This document shows, in pieces, positions 41,570-53,172 of a stretch of 64,000 bases of DNA. A model generated the notes under the pieces. That model worked only from the letters and a program-made list of their open reading frames with translations. It was not told the origin of the DNA and did no database searches. Positions within the stretch are counted from its first letter, which is position 1; every line of letters begins with the position of its first letter. The translations under genes were made by a program, and so were the position numbers. This DNA comes from Bathymodiolus brooksi (Eukaryota > Mollusca > Bivalvia > Mytilida > Modiolidae). The stretch is taken from positions 17,318,413 to 17,382,412 of the forward strand of contig OY804589.1 in assembly GCA_963680875.1 (NCBI GenBank), read 5' to 3'.

Positions 41570-42219
41570 ATCCTTAAATCAAACATAAACACGGATACAG
41601 CTATATTTGTAATTTCGCGGGAAAAATCACATGATTCAAAATATTCAAAATACGCTTCCCCGAAACATAGTTCATAAGTAGTTTGCAAATATACCATTCA
41701 TTTTTACAGGTTTATATAAATGTTAAGATTGTTGAATTTTTTCTTTAATGGTAATATTCATTGTTTTTTTTTATTACAAACATCAAAGTCGGCAATTCAC
41801 CGGTTTTGTTTACCAATGCCGTTCCGTTTTAGAAAACATAAAGGTCACGACCTCGCTTATGACGTAAAAAATATGACGTCTCAGCAGAGGCTATCAAGAA
41901 TTGTGACAAGTACATTTTTGTAGGACGATGTTTGTTGATATTGCTGACACGACAGCTCCTAATTTGATATATGTTTAAAAAATAAAATGTTAACTAGCTA
42001 ATGGTATTGCTGAATTTTATTAACTTTTGTCATATTCACAGGAATTGTCGTTTAAATGTTGGGAGAATTTGGTGATAACTCCTGCTCACTGTTGATAAGT
42101 CCAGCTCAGCTCACGCGAACTTTGATACGAGTTTTGCTTATGGAGTCAGCAGGTAGATATAGCGGGAGGGAAGGATGATAACACCGAATATTTAACAAAT
42201 AATAAGTTATTAGGTTAGG
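41570..42219. other. No gene seen; GACGTC site
   Basis: Non-coding DNA with ATATGACGTCTCAG near 41874 and GGTCACGACCTC near 41841. Confidence 0.45.
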
Positions 42220-42480
42220 ATCGTGGTATTTAACGCCACTTTCAACAATATTTCAGTAATATCATGGCGGTTACTAAGACAAACGTATGTAAAACAGAGT
42301 TAATAAACCATTGGTAAAATTCCTGAGAACAGGTTAATCGTAAATCGTAAAATGGAGAACAGAAAACACCACACTGTCCGAACAGTTCCAAATTCTACAA
42401 GAATTTCAGTAGAAATACATACATAGATATCTAGCTTAGTGCGCATGACGCGATTCTGGAATAACCTTCATCAGGTACGA
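42220..42480 (-). repeat. SINE family 1 tail fragment and inverted repeat D fragment
   Basis: 42225-42273 has GGTATTTAACGCCACTTTCA and ATATTTCAGTAATATCATGG. 42430-42480 has TAGTGCGCATGACGCGATTC and TGGAATAACCTTCATCAGGT, the inverse of the repeat D end. Confidence 0.65.
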
Positions 42481-43869
42481 CCACAGTCTAAAGACCGGAA
42501 AGACGAGAAACTAAAAACAGAGTCAAACTCGATATCCCTGAGACACATATAGGTGTGAAACCTATAATTAATTTCTTTAACATTTTCTACTAAATTTGTG
42601 TTTTTTCGAGCCTGCCTAGGTATTCTCTCTTAAGTTTAACCTTTCTAAGACCATATATTTTCTGAAACGTACATGATTCCTCTACGTTCTGTAAAAATAT
42701 CAGGGGATGTTTAAAGTCTTGCAGTGAAATGCCAGGCTATGGAAAACACCTGCTCTAAAAATAGCTCGGTCATCCCCGGGAAATTCAATATTTATAGGCC
42801 ATGCATCAAATCCCCCATAGTGGTATTAAAATACAACTAAATGCATCAAATTTGGGCTCAAAATAATCCTTATATATTTAACTTCAATTATCAATTTTAA
42901 TTATTCCATTCCATTCAGTATTTGTTACAATACAACAAAGCGAAAGGAACTATTTTCTTTAAAAGGGACTACTTTTGTATATGTTCTAAGCTCTGCTTGG
43001 TGAATTATTGGTTTGACACCTAAACGTGACCGCCCATGGCTTGGCATTATTATCTTTTATTATTTATATGAATGTTTTCATGTAAAGCACAATTTTATCG
43101 ATCATAAAGAGCATACATTTCAGGAAGGTCACAATTAGAAACTCTTAAATTACAAATTTTGTGGCTATTGTAGTTGTCTGTCCTTCGATTTACGGCTTCT
43201 GAATACCCATGTGCTATTTTCAAACTTTTCTTGTAGCAAAATTACTAATTATACATCGCCGAAGTCTTATTTCCATAAGTGCTCTGTTAAGGATTTATAA
43301 AAAACTTGTATAAATAACGTAGTATTTATATGTTACTTATGATATATTTATGAGATATTTATGAGATATTTATGATTTATCAAACTATACATTATCTCTG
43401 AAATGATTAAGATGGCTTAGCTAAGAGGATGTAATTAATCTCCTGGTGCCGTAATGTAGATAATTAATACGTTGGGAAATTTTTGTTTTCCATCGGGAGT
43501 GCACTATGTCTTCAACCCTGACCACTATATGGCATAGTCATTGCTAACACAACATTATTATATAAATATATTTCAAAAACATAACAATATTTCATTCATA
43601 ATTATTTGAGAAAAATGATATAATACTGCAAGAGACAATGTTATTGACGTTCAGAATAACGTTAAAACGACTGCACATAATACATTTAAGAAGTCATTGT
43701 GATATTCAAACTCTCAAATATCTTGACAGAATATCTGCCACCACCCCACTCCCCACCCCCCCCCCCAAAAAAAATACACAGAAATTCTTGTCCCGTGGAT
43801 TTTCGACCAGCTCTCACTCTCGCGTGGCATCGAATGTAAATTCAATTACCTGCGTTTGACATTATACAA
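42481..43869. other. No gene seen; repeat C trace at 43165-43235
   Basis: Non-coding DNA. GTTGTCTGTCCTTCGATTTA, then CGGCTTCTGAATACCC and ATTTTCAAACTTTTCTTG, is a short repeat C end. A C-rich run lies near 43757. Confidence 0.5.
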
Positions 43870-44008
43870 TTATTGACTTTTAATTTCAGTCTACTCATGG
43901 CTATACGGACCTGGTCAATGACTGTTGGACCGAGGCCAACGGCCGAGGTTAATCAATCATTGACCAGGTCCGTATAATCATGAGTAGACTGAAATTAAAA
44001 GTCAATAA
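43870..44008. repeat. Palindrome P9 (GA-core family)
   Basis: TTATTGACTTTTAATTTCAG pairs with CTGAAATTAAAAGTCAATAA. The tip is ACC-GA (43932-43933), GGCC, loop AAC, GGCC, GA (43945-43946), GGT. An outer two-base mismatch is present but is GC opposite AT, not GA/GA. Confidence 0.9.
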
Positions 44009-44109
44009 CTGCTTTATTAAATAATAAGGAATTTTTCAAACTTTTCAACAGTATATTCAACAAAATAGGCTACAATTGTTTTATCATTTTTCATGATTAT
44101 TTAAAAACG

Positions 44110-44400
44110 TTCGTATCAAAATTTTGAAAGATGATGAAAATTTTGAAATCTTATAAATTTTTTAAAGTTTTGAAATTTTATGAAAATTTAGATTTAAAAA
44201 GAAAATAAAATTTTGAAATTTGTTTGAAATTTTTGAAATTTTGATTTTTTTTGAAAATTTTGATTTCTTTTTTTTTTTTTATAATTTTGAAATCTTATAT
44301 GGAATTTTAGAAAATTTTGAAATTTTATATAGAATTTTTGAAAATTTTTGAAATTTTGAAATTTTTGAAAATTTTGACCTTTTTTTTTGCAATTTGATTG
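44110..44400. repeat. Low-complexity GAAATTTT-type DNA
   Basis: Imperfect runs of TTTTGAAATTTTTGAAATT. Minus-strand frames rich in Lys, Phe and Asn are artefacts. Confidence 0.9.
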
Positions 44401-44575
44401 GCCGACTGGAAATGAAATCTCGTCTCTGGTTGGACAACGTTGAAACACCGAATAGGCAATAGACAAAAATAGACACAAGCCCGAATATACCTCAGGCGAG
44501 GTGTACTCACTCTGAGGTAGAGTTGAGAAAATGCTGTTTAGGCCAATCAGAAAAAAGCAAAATTCCTTATCTAAG

Positions 44576-44734
44576 AAATAATTACCGGTGGCTATATATT
44601 TATATTGTTTTTACCACGGGTTGGCACTTTATGCCGAATATTTTACCACGAGCGGTAGCGAGGGGTAAAATGAAGGCATAAAGTGACAACCCGTGGTAAA
44701 AACAATATAAATATATGGCTACCGGTAATTATTT
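44576..44734. repeat. Palindrome P10 (GA-core family)
   Basis: AAATAATTACCGGT pairs with ACCGGTAATTATTT, and TTGTTTTTACCACGGGTTG pairs with CAACCCGTGGTAAAAACAA. Outer GA at 44636-44637 and 44672-44673; inner GA at 44650-44651 and 44660-44661 around GC-GGTA-GC. Confidence 0.92.
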
Positions 44735-46530
44735 CGATTCTAATAGGACAATTACGGAACATTTTCAAATCGAAGCAGCCTAGGTCATCCAGTGTTTTTG
44801 GCTGTTCCGTTAATTGACCCGACTGAAATGTTACAATAATATTCCGTCTTTTTCCAAAGATGTTTGAAATGACAACCGAAAAGGTGTTTCATGCCGATGA
44901 CAAATATGTTTTGAGATTACTAAATGTTGTCATTCATGAACATCAATTCAAAAGAAAGGGAAAATACTACAAATTCCACTTCGACAAGGAGGCGTACACG
45001 AAGCCAAAAAACGTCAGGATCTTTATGTTCTAAACTGGAAGTCTTCATATGACGTCATATTGTTTACGTGCCAAAATCGTCAACAGCATTTCGCGGAATT
45101 TTAATTTGTGTGATTTTTAGGCCCTGGGATATACAAGAATACTATATGTTATTCGGGATCTTCGCAATGGATGTAGGTTTATATTCCTGTCTGTTTTCTA
45201 TATCGCCTGAGCCGATTTCCAATACACGAATGCTTAGTTATTTTACGTATTGCATACTTATCATTGTGTACCCTTTACAGGGGAGTGTCATGGAACAGCC
45301 GCTTATTTATAGAGCACAGACCAGGTCTATCTATGACGTAATCGGTCATAGATAACTATTTTTTTTACCACGGGTTTGGACTCAAAGCGTTTGAAGGACG
45401 TCATATTAGAATATTTAATAATTTCCTTTGTCTACTGTGTTTGCTTACAGAAAGTGGTGATCAAATAAACCAAGCTATCGGTAATTTGTGCCGCATTCCT
45501 TTGAAGTGTGCCGATAGATAAAGCTAGGGTCAACGTACTAGACCATATCAGAAATTTATTGGGTCAGTTCATCATATGATATGCGCTGACCAGCGCGGAA
45601 GGATATGTACTGTGACGCAATCGTGCTAGGTCAATGTCGGTAGTCGCTAATGAAAACAATGATATCACGATGTTTCGGGAAGTAAATTGTAAAATGCGTT
45701 GTTTGCAATGAAATATTCAATTGAATTTGAAGAAAAAATAAATTAATATAATTCTCTGTTTCCACGGTAAATCCCTATTAATTACACTACATCTTGGCGA
45801 GATTTCCAGAAGGAAATCGTCTGCTATACATGTCAATGGGTCCATGCAGTAGCCAAAATCTACAAAAATACATACAACATGAACTATGTGCAGCTGATCA
45901 ACTACGACATTTAGATGACTTGATGTTCTATTTGCCATATACACCAGCTACTAAAAAGTACTAAGACTCAAAATAAACAAAGTACTATCCAGTAACCAGG
46001 AAAATGACAATCTTTTCTACGCCTAGTTATGTTTCTCATGGCATGTGATGTTGATTTTATCTTAAAATGTGAATGAATATACAAAACCGGTGGAAGTATG
46101 TGGAATGTTTACCTGTCGAAAACGAAAGTACACCATGTGATGACACACAGCATTCACAACGTGTGCTGCACATTATCATGTGTACACAGAAAAAAACTGT
46201 TTCAATTCTTGAAATATAATAATATATGTTCACTTACTGCAATTTTAAATGAATTAATTTCCAAATTATGCGGTTTATCCACGAAATATGCACAAATTTG
46301 AGAAACGGTGAAAATTACGCCCTGTGACGTCACATTCATAGTTTAACTGAAAATGTAGCGCGCGCAGTTTGAATGAATGACGCCTCACAAGAGAAAATAC
46401 GCTAAAAAAAAGTAGTCCCAAAAAACATTAGTTTTTGCATGGAAATAAATAGAGTTTAGATCCGAAATCTTTTCTGTAACTGCAAAAAAATATTTTTTTC
46501 AACGTTTTAATGATCTTTGTATGTAAATTA
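44735..46530. other. No gene seen; several GACGTC sites
   Basis: Non-coding DNA with CATATGACGTCATATTG near 45047, GGACGTCATA near 45396 and TGTGACGTCACATT near 46325. Open frames at 45068-45355 and 46098-46301 have no recognisable domain or gene signals. Confidence 0.5.
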
Positions 46531-46673
46531 CCGATAAATAAAATAAAGGGCTATTTGTATTCGATACTGTCTTTATCAGGACAATCATCTGGCTCACCCT
46601 ATCGGGTTCGCCAGATAATGGTCCTCATAAAGAGAGTATCGAGAACAAAATGCCCTTTATTCTATTTATACGG
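46531..46673. repeat. Palindrome P11 (GA-core family)
   Basis: Near 46531 AAATAAAATAAAGGGC pairs with GCCCTTTATTCTATTT. On the minus strand the tip is CTGGC-GA-ACCC, loop GATA, GGGT-GA-GCCAG (plus TC at 46594-46595 and 46608-46609). The outer site is GA opposite TG. Confidence 0.92.
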
Positions 46674-46763
46674 ATAAAATGCATTTTAGGTCATGATTTT
46701 TAGATTAATTGAGCCAAATATAAAAACTGCACAAGTAATGGATATGTTCGTTCAACTTGGTAA

Positions 46764-46981
46764 GGGAACGACCATTTAACATTAAGGAGGGGGGGTTATG
46801 GTATTTTTCTAAAAAAATATTCTGATTTTGGTGGAGGAAAAAATGTTAAATTTTGGCAAAATATTTCGCGCTTTGCGTGACAAATAAAATTAATATTCTA
46901 ACTCTTGTGTTGTCCGGAAAAAAATTTCTGAACGAAACAAAAAACCATAACCCCTCCCCTTCAAGTTAAATGGTCAGTCCC
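46764..46981. mobile_element. Harbinger-like MITE A, copy 1
   Basis: The terminal inverted repeats GGGAACGACCATTTAAC and GTTAAATGGTCAGTCCC enclose 218 bp. The flanking 3-bp duplication is TAA (46761-46763, 46982-46984). TAA/TTA 3-bp duplications are characteristic of the PIF/Harbinger superfamily. No coding capacity. Confidence 0.88.
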
Positions 46982-46984
46982 TAA

Positions 46985-47739
46985 GCTTTATCATGAAACC
47001 GTGCAGTTTGTTTTGTTAATCCAAGTCCTATGTACACTTATCATTGTACAGAGTGAATTGTACAATATCCCGACGTTTTCAAACCGAAATAATTTCTATG
47101 ATATATCTGAAAATGTCATCGTTAGCGCTATGTCCCCCACACATCGGATATAAAGAGCAATTAACAGATCATATTATATAACAACTTTCTGAAAAGAAAA
47201 TGTACCCTTGGCGAGCACCTGGTTTACTCCAAATTATTTGGTGGTTCCGTGCTGCTTATCTTTTTAGTTTTCCGCATTGTGTTGTTCTTTTGTGTGTGTG
47301 TGTGTATGTATTTTGTCCAGTCCTGGTCGTGTGTTCCCATTGTTGCCAGTGCATATGGATTGTCCATTCCTAATTGCCCCATCGGTTGTCGCTAACGTGT
47401 ATTATGACGTAATGAATATTTGAGCATTGGGGTGCCCAAACATCTGTTAGTAAACTGTTAATATAGTAAGCCCATTGGTGTTCATGATACATACAAATGT
47501 AAGCGACAACATTACTTTTTAATTTATAGTTTTTGTCAGCATCTTACACACAAACGATATGCTTAGCGTTGACTAATCAAAACACATTTTCCGTGGTAGG
47601 TTTGTCTATTTTGGGGGTCTTTTATACCCTTTCATTTACTCTATAAATGGTTATTATCACGTGTTGAGAAAAGTGTGTAGAGAATGTTGAAATTAAACTG
47701 TATATATTTCATCAAAATATATTTGTTATTGTAATTTAC
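46985..47739. repeat. Repeat E fragment (about 47255-47400) in otherwise plain DNA
   Basis: TTCCCATTGTTGCCAGTGCA, TATGGATTGTCCATTCCTAA and TTGCCCCATCGGTTGTCGCT match the other repeat E copies. No gene. Confidence 0.6.
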
Positions 47740-47958
47740 ATTTCCTAAATGATATTATTATCATCAAAGGTTCTCCCCCGTGAGGTCTAAGTGACCGAAG
47801 ACGATTTTGGTTATCCTGGTTAGGCCGTTTGATTTTATCGCCCCCAAACACCTTTAAATTATTTCGTTTTCCAATCTTTCGTCTTTGAGCGTACCTGATG
47901 AAGGTTATTCTAGAAACGCGTTATGCGCACTAAATTTAATATCTACGTTTTCACTAAG
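47740..47958 (+). repeat. Repeat D, long copy
   Basis: ACATTTCCTAAATGATA, TTCTCCCCCGTGAGGTCTAA, GTTATCCTGGTTAGGCCGTT, CGTCTTTGAGCGTACCTGAT and TATCTACGTTTTCACT. Confidence 0.75.
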
Positions 47959-48284
47959 GGAATGAATTTGATTGATTAGTGCTCAGTCTATTTAAAAAAA
48001 ACAAAACCAAAAAAACAAAAAACAAAAACAACATGCAATTATCAATGAAATTTAAGAAAAAAAAGATTTTCTCGTTTGTTGTTTTTTTTTTTATACTTTT
48101 TTGTTTAATTCCTTTGCATGTAATGGTTTAATCATAGACGAGCGAAAATCAATATGAGATGCATATTCCTCTGGGAGGTCTTACGACGTCTTACCACATA
48201 TTCAGCTTTATCAAAAAGACAACACTTGTTAAATCATCTTTGAACGATTTAGTTGATAGTTGATCCATTGTTTGTTACTGGTAC

Positions 48285-48655
48285 ATAAGGGTAATTACAA
48301 AATTACTGAACTCCGAACAATCTTACAAAGGGAAAGTCAAAACTCACAAGTATATAAACAGACAAAATCAGTCAACAACCGGAAAACTGTGAAAACCGTA
48401 ATGACCCTGACTTGGTACAGGCATTTCTAAGGAAATGCTGGGTTGAATCAGTTTTTAAAGCGCCAAACCTCCCGCTTTCGCTACGGCTCAAAGGTTCCGG
48501 CTGTCCCTATAACAGTATTTATAATAATACTGGAACAAAATAGGTAAAATAGTTGTCAATGCAGTACCAAATTTAGTGAAGTAAATGTCAAAAACAATTT
48601 TACGTCACACACTGAAGTAAATGTCAAAAACAATTTTACGTCACACATTGTTACT
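48285..48655 (-). mobile_element. Repeat G, copy 2 (inverted), with a 36-bp terminal duplication
   Basis: The reverse complement of 21490-21835: GAACTCCGAACAATCTTACA, CAGTCAACAACCGG, TGACCCTGACTTGGTACAGG and AAGCGCCAAACCTCCCGC. At its end TGAAGTAAATGTCAAAAAC and AATTTTACGTCACACA occur twice in tandem. Confidence 0.75.
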
Positions 48656-48814
48656 GGTACAGTAGATCAACGTGTCAAAGGAGGCGTGTTTGGTCCCTTT
48701 TAGCTATATATGATAACAGTATCAACAATATCCTCCAACACATCATTTTCGTGCAAAGCGTACATCATTTTAGACTTTGGAAATGCTGAAGATTTTAACT
48801 CTTTATGAACAGCT

Positions 48815-48885
48815 GCAAGCAGAGTTTAAAGATATTAAAGGGGCAATCAGAATATGCAAATCGAAGGACAGACGACACATCGCCC
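48815..48885 (-). mobile_element. Repeat C, short 3' fragment
   Basis: GCAGAGTTTAAAGATATTAA, AGGGGCAATCAGAATATG and CGAAGGACAGACGACAC. Confidence 0.65.
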
Positions 48886-49019
48886 ACAATCACTTTCCAA
48901 TATAGCAAAATGTATACAGACCACAACTAAAACGGAGGTCTGTGTGTTATACATAATTTCAACGATATGATAAACAAGAAAATCATCAAAATGTCAACAC
49001 ATTATGTTCATGGTTATTG

Positions 49020-49925
49020 TACTTTTAACAGCTCATCCAGCAATATGTGAGCGTTTTAACAGCTCATCCAGTAATATGTGAGCGTTTTAACAACTCATCC
49101 AGTAATATGTGAGCGTTTTAACAGCTCATCCAGTAATATTTGAGCGCTTTAACAGCTCACCCAGCAATATGTGAGTGGTTTAACAACTCACCCAGTAATA
49201 TGTGAGCGGTTTAACAGCTCACCCAGTAATATGTGAGCGTTTTAACAGCTCATCCAGTAATATGTGAGCGGTTTAACAGCTCACCCAGCAATATATGAGC
49301 GGTTTATCAGCTCACTCAGTAATATGTGAGCGGCTTAACAGCTCATCCAGTAATATGTGAGCGGTTTAACAACTCACCCAGTAATGTTTGAGCTTTTTAA
49401 CAGCTCACCCAGTAATATGTGAGCGGTTTAACAGCTCATCCAGTAATATGTGAGCGTTTTAACAGCTCATCCAGTAATATGTGAGCGGTTTAACAGCTCA
49501 TCCAGTAATATGTGAGCGGTTTAACAGCTCATCCAGTAATATGTGAGCGGTTTAACAGCTCATCCAATAATATGTGAGCGTTTTAACAGCTCACCCAGTA
49601 ATATGGGAGGGTTTTAGCAGCTCACCCAGTAATATGTGAGCGGTTTAACAGCTCACCCAGTAATATGTGAGCGTTTTAGCAGCTCACTCAGTAATATGTG
49701 AACGTTTTAACAGCCCATCCAGTATTATGTGAGCGTTTTAACAGCTCACCAAGTAATATGTGAGCGGTTTAACAGCTCATCCAGTAATATGTGAGCGGTT
49801 TAGCAGCTCATCCGGTAATATATGAGCGGTTTAACAGCTGATCCAGTAATATGTGAGCGCTTTAACAGATCATCCAGTAATATGTGAGCGGTTTAACAGC
49901 TCATCCAGTAATATGTGAGCGGTTT
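49020..49925. repeat. 31-bp minisatellite, about 29 copies
   Basis: The unit GTGAGCGGTTTAACAGCTCA plus TCCAGTAATAT repeats with substitutions (CGTTTT/CGGTTT, CATCC/CACCC). Each unit can fold as TGAGC/GCTCA around a 9-nt loop. Confidence 0.97.
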
Positions 49926-50104
49926 TATTTTACTCACATGCAGGTAGCTTTTGCTTCACCGCATCATTTCACTAAAAGTAGGACGATTTTGACTGTAAGA
50001 CAACTAGTTCATTCCTGCCACCTGTTATTAAATTGCATCTGCAAATAAACGCTATATAACGTGTATATAAAGAACTGTTAAGATAATGATGTTTGTTATG
50101 AATA

Positions 50105-50450
50105 ATTTGTGTAGGAGGGCTCATGTCTTATTTACGTTATTTGTGTTTGTTTGCGTAGAGTGGTGTTCAATAAATGATGTGTTGTACTTTTGTTCTAGTT
50201 TTCGTCGTCTTGTGTACCCTATGTTTCTCTCATTTGTACATTTTTGATGGTCCCATCGGTGTTCTCTGATGTTATTGTTGATGGTCCCATCGGTGTTCTC
50301 TGATGTTATTGTTGATGGTCCCATCGGTGTTCTCTGATGTTATTGTTGATGGTCCCATCGGTGTTCTCTAATGTTATTGTTGATGGTCCCATCGGTGTTC
50401 TCTGATGTTATTGTTGATGGTCCCATCGGTGTTCTCTGATGTTTGTTCAT
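50105..50450. repeat. Repeat E fragment expanded into a 34-bp minisatellite (6 copies)
   Basis: 50105-50240 is a repeat E copy (GAGGGCTCATGTCTTATTTA, TTCGTCGTCTTGTGTACC). From 50245 the 34-bp unit GATGGTCCCATCGGTGTTCT plus CTGATGTTATTGTT repeats. The unit corresponds to the repeat E end, GATTGTCCCTTCGGTCTTCT plus CTAACG. Confidence 0.9.
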
Positions 50451-50785
50451 GTTTTCTGAAGGCACATTCCCACAAGAGAATTGTCTTGTTCAAGCTAATA
50501 ATCGGGTTTTATTTTGCCATTGTCAATATTTCTGTTATAGTGTGGACTCTCGTTATGGAAACAATACGGAAATATACTTTTATTCTTGGATGCACACTTC
50601 TATGGTTTGATGAATATTCGTTGGCTTCATACTAAACAACATATAATCGAAAGAAAAATTTTGTATTTCGCTTGGGTATTACATGGTTTTATCTAACAAC
50701 GGAAATTGGCATTCTTCGAATAACAATACTTCCGTTACGATTTCCACATACAAACCATGTTCAGTTCGTCTTTACCACCAGTTGT

Positions 50786-51490
50786 TTGTAGGAGGGCTCA
50801 TTTCTTATTTATGTTATTTGTATTTGCTTGTGTATAGTGGTGTCCAACACATATTGTGTTGTGCCTCTGTTTTGCTTGTCTTCGTCTTGTGTATCTTATG
50901 TTGCCAGTTTCTATGGAATGTCCATTTGTGATTGTCTTTTCAGTTTATTTCATAGTGCATGAAAAAGCTAGAGATATTATTAATGTCACAATCTGCACAA
51001 TCCAGAGAAACATGTAAGAGTAGAGACAACCAAACAACAACACAACACAGAAAGCTAAAAATAGCAACATGGACGTCACAAAAAAACCTAGGATGAACCC
51101 AGTTGTTCTTGAAGGGTAAATAGCCCTTGTTTTCTTATAGAACACCCCTCGTGAATGACTATTCCTTTAGGAGTGTCATCATTTTTCTGTGGCAGTTAGT
51201 TTGTAAATATTAGAATATAAGAGTGCAGTTTTGTTTGTAGAATGGAGAAGATAGTTTTCCTTGAGTTGAAATTTTTTCCTGTTTAAATATTCACATCTAC
51301 CCAACCCTTGACCATTTTTATCATATTAATTAGAAAGACTTCAATAAAAATTCAAATGATACATTATGTTTATGTTATTTTTGCGTTTGTTTGCTTGTGG
51401 TGGTGTCCAACACATATTGTGTTGTGTTTTTGCTTTGTTTCTCTGGATTGTCCATTTTTTTTATTATCCCTTCGGTCTTCTCTAACGTTT
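50786..51490. repeat. Two further repeat E copies
   Basis: 50786-50945 has GGAGGGCTCATTTCTTATTT, GTGTCCAACACATATTGTGT and GGAATGTCCATTTGTGATTG. 51365-51490 has GGTGTCCAACACATATTGTG, CTCTGGATTGTCCATTTTTT and CCTTCGGTCTTCTCTAACG. DNA between them shows no gene. Confidence 0.75.
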
Positions 51491-52007
51491 ATTTAAGCAG
51501 TGATGTTCAACATTTCTACCAATATCAACAATCAACAACACGAGCAATCTCCTCGCACTTCAAACCACTAAGCATAAAAAAGGAAACGTCGTATGGCATA
51601 ATAAAGCTATTTCCTTGCTGGGGACAGACAGAAAGATGTGACAGGATTAAACCAGTTAATGGAATCCCAACACCTCCCTTAGGTAATTGGATCTCCCAAT
51701 AGAATTACAGATTCAATTCTGCCTTTTCAATATACAGGGTTTTACTTATTGTTCTTTATCATTTAATGATTAGTTATTCAAATAGTCAAACACGTATTAA
51801 AATGTCATCTTTGAACAAAAAAAATGGTCTGTATAAGGCAGGTGACCTCTTAAACATGGTTTAATTCATACGACATTTTCTATGACGGAGCAAAAAAATG
51901 TGATCTTCATATACAAGTGACTACTTAATAGAGGTGACCACATGGACAGGTTGCACTCTATGTCTATGACGAGGTCAAGAAAACAAACAATGCATCATGA
52001 TTGCGTG
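51491..52007. other. No gene seen
   Basis: Non-coding DNA. Confidence 0.45.
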
Positions 52008-52374
52008 GACGATTGTTATTTAACGCCAACTCAGCAATTGTTCAGCTATATCATGGCGAGAACAAGTTAATTTTCAATGAGATGATAATGAGTTCCGCTT
52101 TATACTAGACAAACACACTTAGTTGGATTTTTTAGTTCTAGCTCACTGAAACAACAGTCAACGGAGAGATATATCGCCCCACTCGGACACATTATCATGA
52201 TTCCGAGCCAACCAGTCTTTGCTCTTTCTCCTTAATATTGTGTGCTTAGCGGAGAAGCAACAAATACCAATTTTATAGTGCTTGGTTTGACCCGATCGGT
52301 GCTAGAACCCATGATCCACTGCACTCGACACGAGCATGCTAACATTAACACCACCCATGCGGTGGCTGGCCAAT
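52008..52374 (-). mobile_element. SINE family 2 (most complete copy)
   Basis: The inverted tail is TTATTTAACGCCAACTCAGC and CAGCTATATCATGGCGAGAA. The body is CACTGAAACAACAG and CCACTCGGACACATTATCAT. The head holds a B-box-like GTGCTAGAACC complement and CACCACCCATGCGGTGGCT. It is tRNA-derived by its promoter boxes and distinct from family 1. Confidence 0.8.
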
Positions 52375-53172
52375 AGATGGGGAGTGTGAATTGTCAATGG
52401 AAAAAGAGAACATTATGGGATAGGAATGGACATTTTGTATTTTTAAGGACGACCAACTTGCTTAATAGACAGTTCTAGTGTATTAAGATGGAAGGCTTAG
52501 GTTCATAAAACTAGTTTCACCCCGTCACTTTTTAATGCCTGTACCAATGCAAGTATCTGAGTGGTCGTGTAAATGTAATGTAGGTATCATTTTTGGCTCT
52601 ATTTCTTCGATTTTGAAAATAAAATTTGGAACCGTTCCAATGGAGTGGTATTTTATGTTTTTTTCCTTTTTTATTACTGGTTCCTAATTTTTTTTTAGTT
52701 ACATTTTTTTTAAAATTTCTCGTACGAGAATGAAACCTATAATCTACGATGAATCACAATATGAGAGTAACGTAGATTTTGTCCTTCCAGTGTCAAGATC
52801 GAGAAGATATACCACTCATGCAAAGTAAGTCCTCTTGAGCTTTAACGTCAAATATATTCTCCTCAGCTTACGGCCTTGTGTTTCTTAAGACTTAAGACGT
52901 ACCATTTATATCACATACATTCTCTTTTGCTTAAGTCCGTTTGTTCTTTAAGAATTAAATCGTACCATCTACGTCAAATACATTATCCTTAGCTTAAGGC
53001 TTTGTGTTCTTTAAGAATTAAGGCATACCATCCACGTCAATTGTATTCTTTAAGAATTATCAGGTCAAATATATTATTTTTTCTGGTTACCTTGAAATTA
53101 AGCAATGGAAGATTACTAATCTGTTAAATTACATCCAGTCTGTAAGCGAAACTACAAGGCATCTATATTCGA
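52375..53172. repeat. Diverged tandem repeat (52845-53075) downstream of the receptor gene
   Basis: About three and a half units of roughly 65-70 bp with CTTAAGGCTTTGTGTTCTTT, AAGAATTAAGGCATACCATC and CACGTCAAATACATT. The rest shows no gene. The receptor's 3' UTR must lie here, but no AATAAA is obvious near the stop. Confidence 0.65.

Noticed and set aside
44194..44510. Lys/Phe/Asn-rich minus-strand frames
   Set aside because: Produced by low-complexity GAAATTTT repeats.
45068..45355. 95-codon frame near the GACGTC sites
   Set aside because: Some hydrophobic stretches, but no recognisable domain, no splice or promoter signal and unremarkable length for random A+T-rich DNA.
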